NCBI GenBank assembly: GCA_027486155.1
Contig: JAIXPR010000137.1
Location: forward strand, 1 to 17,545
Reading direction: 5' to 3'
DNA length: 17,545 nucleotides
Origin: Pseudomonadota bacterium
GTDB lineage: Bacteria; Bdellovibrionota_C; UBA2361; OMII01
The position numbers were made by a program, and so were the translations under genes. A model generated the notes under the pieces. The model saw nothing but the letters and a program-made list of their open reading frames with translations. It made no database searches and was not told the DNA's origin. Positions 15,929 through 17,545 of this stretch are shown here, piece by piece; positions within the stretch are counted from its first letter, which is position 1; the number at the start of each line of letters is the position of its first letter.

Positions 15929-16057
15929 CCCGCGTCCTCATGCCTCTTAGCTAATTTCGTTGTCTCGGTAGGGCCCGACTCCTGGCGGGCCGTATGACAT
16001 GTGAAGGTATCAACATCTCACCGCTAGGCGAGGCGATACGGCCCGCGAGGACGCGGG
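15929..16057. repeat. Nested GC-rich inverted repeats between convergent genes
   Basis: Two perfect 11-bp inverted pairs are present: 15929-15939 with 16047-16057, and 15985-15995 with 16036-16046. The two right-hand arms abut. In addition, 15974-15984 pairs with 16047-16057 at 8 of 11 positions, so 15974-15995 and 16036-16057 together form a 22-bp imperfect stem with a 40-nt loop. Locally, cccgcg-agga-cgcggg (16042-16057) makes its own 6-bp hairpin. No ORF is supported here. It could be a bidirectional terminator, a REP-like element or a structured RNA. Confidence 0.7.
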
Positions 16058-16069
16058 ACCTCCGAAAGG

Positions 16070-16948
16070 TTACCCCACTATCGCGATGCGCCCACCACGA
16101 ACGGGGTGTATCAATCCCTCCGCCTGAAGCGCCTCTATCGCCGCTTCTATCTTTTCAGCGTCGTAGGAGATCTTCCGCGAAATATCTACACGCCGAATAC
16201 TCGCGGCCTCGGCTACTACTCGAAGCACCGCGGCGCGTACCTGTCGTAAAGAGCCCTCAAACCTCGATTGCTTTACGTGGTGCTTGCTTCGTTGATTGAT
16301 TCCCTTCGTGTGCTTCTTTAATTCAACACCGAGATCCATGAGCGCGTAAAACCACGAACGAGGATCCCGTCTATAGAGTGTCTCCTCGACTCTACGAAGA
16401 ATCTCCTTATCGCTCACTCCCCACACCTGTGGATAAAATGTGTATAAGTAGACCGAGCGAATATTGGTCTCAATCATCGGCGCCGATTCACCAAACGCGA
16501 ATGCCGCTACCGCGGCCGCGGTGTACGGCCCAACGCCGGGTAAGTTCTTTAAACCTTCCGCTGTCTCTGGGGGCGCTCCACCATATTCGTTCCATACACA
16601 TTGAGCGGCCTTATGAAGGTTGAACGCCCGGCGATAGTACCCGAGCCCCATCCATACCTTCACCACTTCGGCCGGAGTCGCCTTACTTAAAGCCTCCCAG
16701 GTCGGGAATGCGTTGAGAAACTCAAGGTATTTCACCATCACCCGCTCGGTCTGAGTCTGCTGAAGCATCACCTCACTCACAAGGATCTTGTACGGGTCCC
16801 TGGTTGCTCGCCATGGAAAAGCTCGACCGCTTTTCTTAAAGTAACGAAGGACGAATTTTTGGAAGGCTTGCGGTGTTGGTGGTCCCTTAGCGATGAGCGT
16901 GTTGAGCTCTTTGATAGCTTCAGATTCTTTGATCGAGGGGCGAGACAT
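16070..16948 (-). CDS. MutY-like HhH-GPD DNA glycosylase lacking the Fe-S cluster, 292 aa
   Basis: Base-excision-repair glycosylase of the HhH-GPD superfamily, closest in motifs to MutY, which removes adenine opposite 8-oxoguanine. FPWRATRDPYKILVSEVMLQQTQ starts at 44, with Glu59 matching the MutY catalytic Glu. The helix-hairpin-helix is LPGVGPYTAAAV at 136-147; Tyr142 is MutY-like where endonuclease III has Lys. The usual catalytic Asp falls at Glu160 (PMIETNIR). After ALMDLG (202-207), where MutY has the four-cysteine 4Fe-4S loop, there are no cysteines; the protein has only C117. The C-terminus (about 235-292) looks like a winged helix, and the 8-oxoG-reading NUDIX-like domain is absent. 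Cluster-free MutY relatives are known. Start ATG 16948 has no clear ribosome binding site and lies 17 bp after the upstream barrel gene, suggesting co-transcription. Substrate uncertain. Confidence 0.85.
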   Translation of the reverse strand: MSRPSIKESEAIKELNTLIAKGPPTPQAFQKFVLRYFKKSGRAFPWRATRDPYKILVSEVMLQQTQTERVMVKYLEFLNAFPTWEALSKATPAEVVKVWMGLGYYRRAFNLHKAAQCVWNEYGGAPPETAEGLKNLPGVGPYTAAAVAAFAFGESAPMIETNIRSVYLYTFYPQVWGVSDKEILRRVEETLYRRDPRSWFYALMDLGVELKKHTKGINQRSKHHVKQSRFEGSLRQVRAAVLRVVAEAASIRRVDISRKISYDAEKIEAAIEALQAEGLIHPVRGGRIAIVG

Positions 16949-16965
16949 ACGCGAGCATTAAAAAA

Positions 16966-17545
16966 TTAAAAAGTAACTCCCGCTCCAAGATGATACCCCT
17001 CAAAGCTATCTCCCGTAACGTAACTCGCTCCAACGGTCACGGTCGAGATGCATGAATCGCTCTCAAGAATTTTGCCGACCAGGTCGGCCCCAACCTCATA
17101 GAGATCTCGTAACCCGAGCCCTGCCACCGCGTTCCCGCTGATATTATTCCATTGGAACATCGGGCGAACAAACCATGAAGACGCGTCAATGACCAAGCCC
17201 GTTGGGACGAGAAGATCGATCCGATTACTCGACAGTCCGGTGCTCGAATTGACATCTATCGCTGAACTATCGTCGCTGATGGTGTCATTGAACAGATAGG
17301 TGTACGCGACCTGGTAATTGAGGACCGCGAACCCAAGATCTCCTTGATAAAAGAGCTTGAGCGAGGGCGCGTAGGTAAACACATCCATCCTCCAGTTAAA
17401 GAGCTCACTCTCATACTGCTCAAGGTACGTTTGACTGTATTCATTATTAAAATCATACCGATTTTTTATGTGGCTGTAGGTCAAGGACGCCATCGGTGCG
17501 AGGGTCAATGAATCGCTTAATCGTACCAACGCGCCACCGCCGGCC
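16966..17545 (-). CDS. Outer-membrane beta-barrel-like protein, C-terminal part (5' end cut by window edge)
   Basis: The minus-strand frame is open from the right edge to TAA at 16966-16968, about 193 residues. The frame continues upstream of the TTG at 17529 to the edge, so that codon is not taken as the start. The sequence alternates polar and hydrophobic residues in strand-like segments (LTLAPMASLTYSHIKN, DVFTYAPSLKLFYQ, YQVAYTYLF, SWFVRPMFQW) and ends in GYHLGAGVTF. A terminal phenylalanine after alternating residues is the usual recognition signal for barrel assembly. The family and cargo cannot be named; a porin-like or barrel-fold surface protein is likely. It lies 17 bp upstream of the MutY-like gene in the same direction. 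Confidence 0.75.
   Translation of the reverse strand, partial: AGGGALVRLSDSLTLAPMASLTYSHIKNRYDFNNEYSQTYLEQYESELFNWRMDVFTYAPSLKLFYQGDLGFAVLNYQVAYTYLFNDTISDDSSAIDVNSSTGLSSNRIDLLVPTGLVIDASSWFVRPMFQWNNISGNAVAGLGLRDLYEVGADLVGKILESDSCISTVTVGASYVTGDSFEGYHLGAGVTF

Noticed and set aside
15929..16057. Integron attC site
   Set aside because: Arms are GC-rich without the attC core (GTTRRRY and its partner), and no integrase or gene cassette is nearby.
1..17545. tRNA, rRNA or CRISPR features
   Set aside because: No tRNA-like T-loop and acceptor combination, no rRNA segments and no regularly spaced repeats were seen in the intergenic regions on either strand.

Overview
The window looks like a chromosomal segment of a Gram-negative bacterium with about 50-55% GC. 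The envelope genes point that way: a lipoprotein-type thioredoxin, a membrane-anchored lytic transglycosylase, and a beta-barrel protein ending in phenylalanine. The gene set (eukaryote-type NADP isocitrate dehydrogenase, a double-length UvrA, an Fe-S-free MutY-like glycosylase, a HELTH metallopeptidase) would suit a deltaproteobacterium-like lineage (Myxococcota, Bdellovibrionota, SAR324 or similar). That placement is inference and weak. I see no integrase, transposase, CRISPR array, rRNA or tRNA.

Layout from left to right. The left edge cuts a minus-strand gene for a zinc-metallopeptidase-like protein (HExxH plus a downstream EGDA). It is divergent from a 5.4 kb plus-strand gene for a 1794-residue tandem UvrA with four ATPase modules. 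The last 29 bp of uvrA, stop codon included, recur exactly 207 bp downstream, almost touching the stop of a convergent gene for a secreted protein of unknown function. A sparse stretch (about 7.8-9.0 kb) holds two small plus-strand ORFs and a hairpin. It leads to a TlpA/ResA-like thioredoxin lipoprotein, which converges on NADP-isocitrate dehydrogenase across a shared terminator hairpin.

Next come glmU (UDP-GlcNAc synthesis) with its own terminator and a small four-cysteine protein with a strong ribosome binding site. Convergent to these is mnmG (tRNA wobble-uridine modification), followed by a divergent promoter region and a plus-strand lytic transglycosylase. That gene converges on a minus-strand pair: a MutY-like DNA glycosylase and, upstream of it, the C-terminal part of an outer-membrane barrel protein cut by the right edge. 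The roughly 195 bp between the transglycosylase and the glycosylase is full of GC-rich inverted repeats.

Most genes are housekeeping (DNA repair, TCA cycle, cell-wall precursor, tRNA modification, peptidoglycan turnover) and do not form an obvious single pathway. The points most worth a second look are the asymmetric C-terminal half of UvrA, the Fe-S-free glycosylase with Glu at the usual catalytic Asp position, the 29-bp uvrA tail duplication, the multi-arm inverted repeats at 15.9-16.06 kb, and the small CxxC protein. I did not find convincing evidence of a wholly new multi-gene system.
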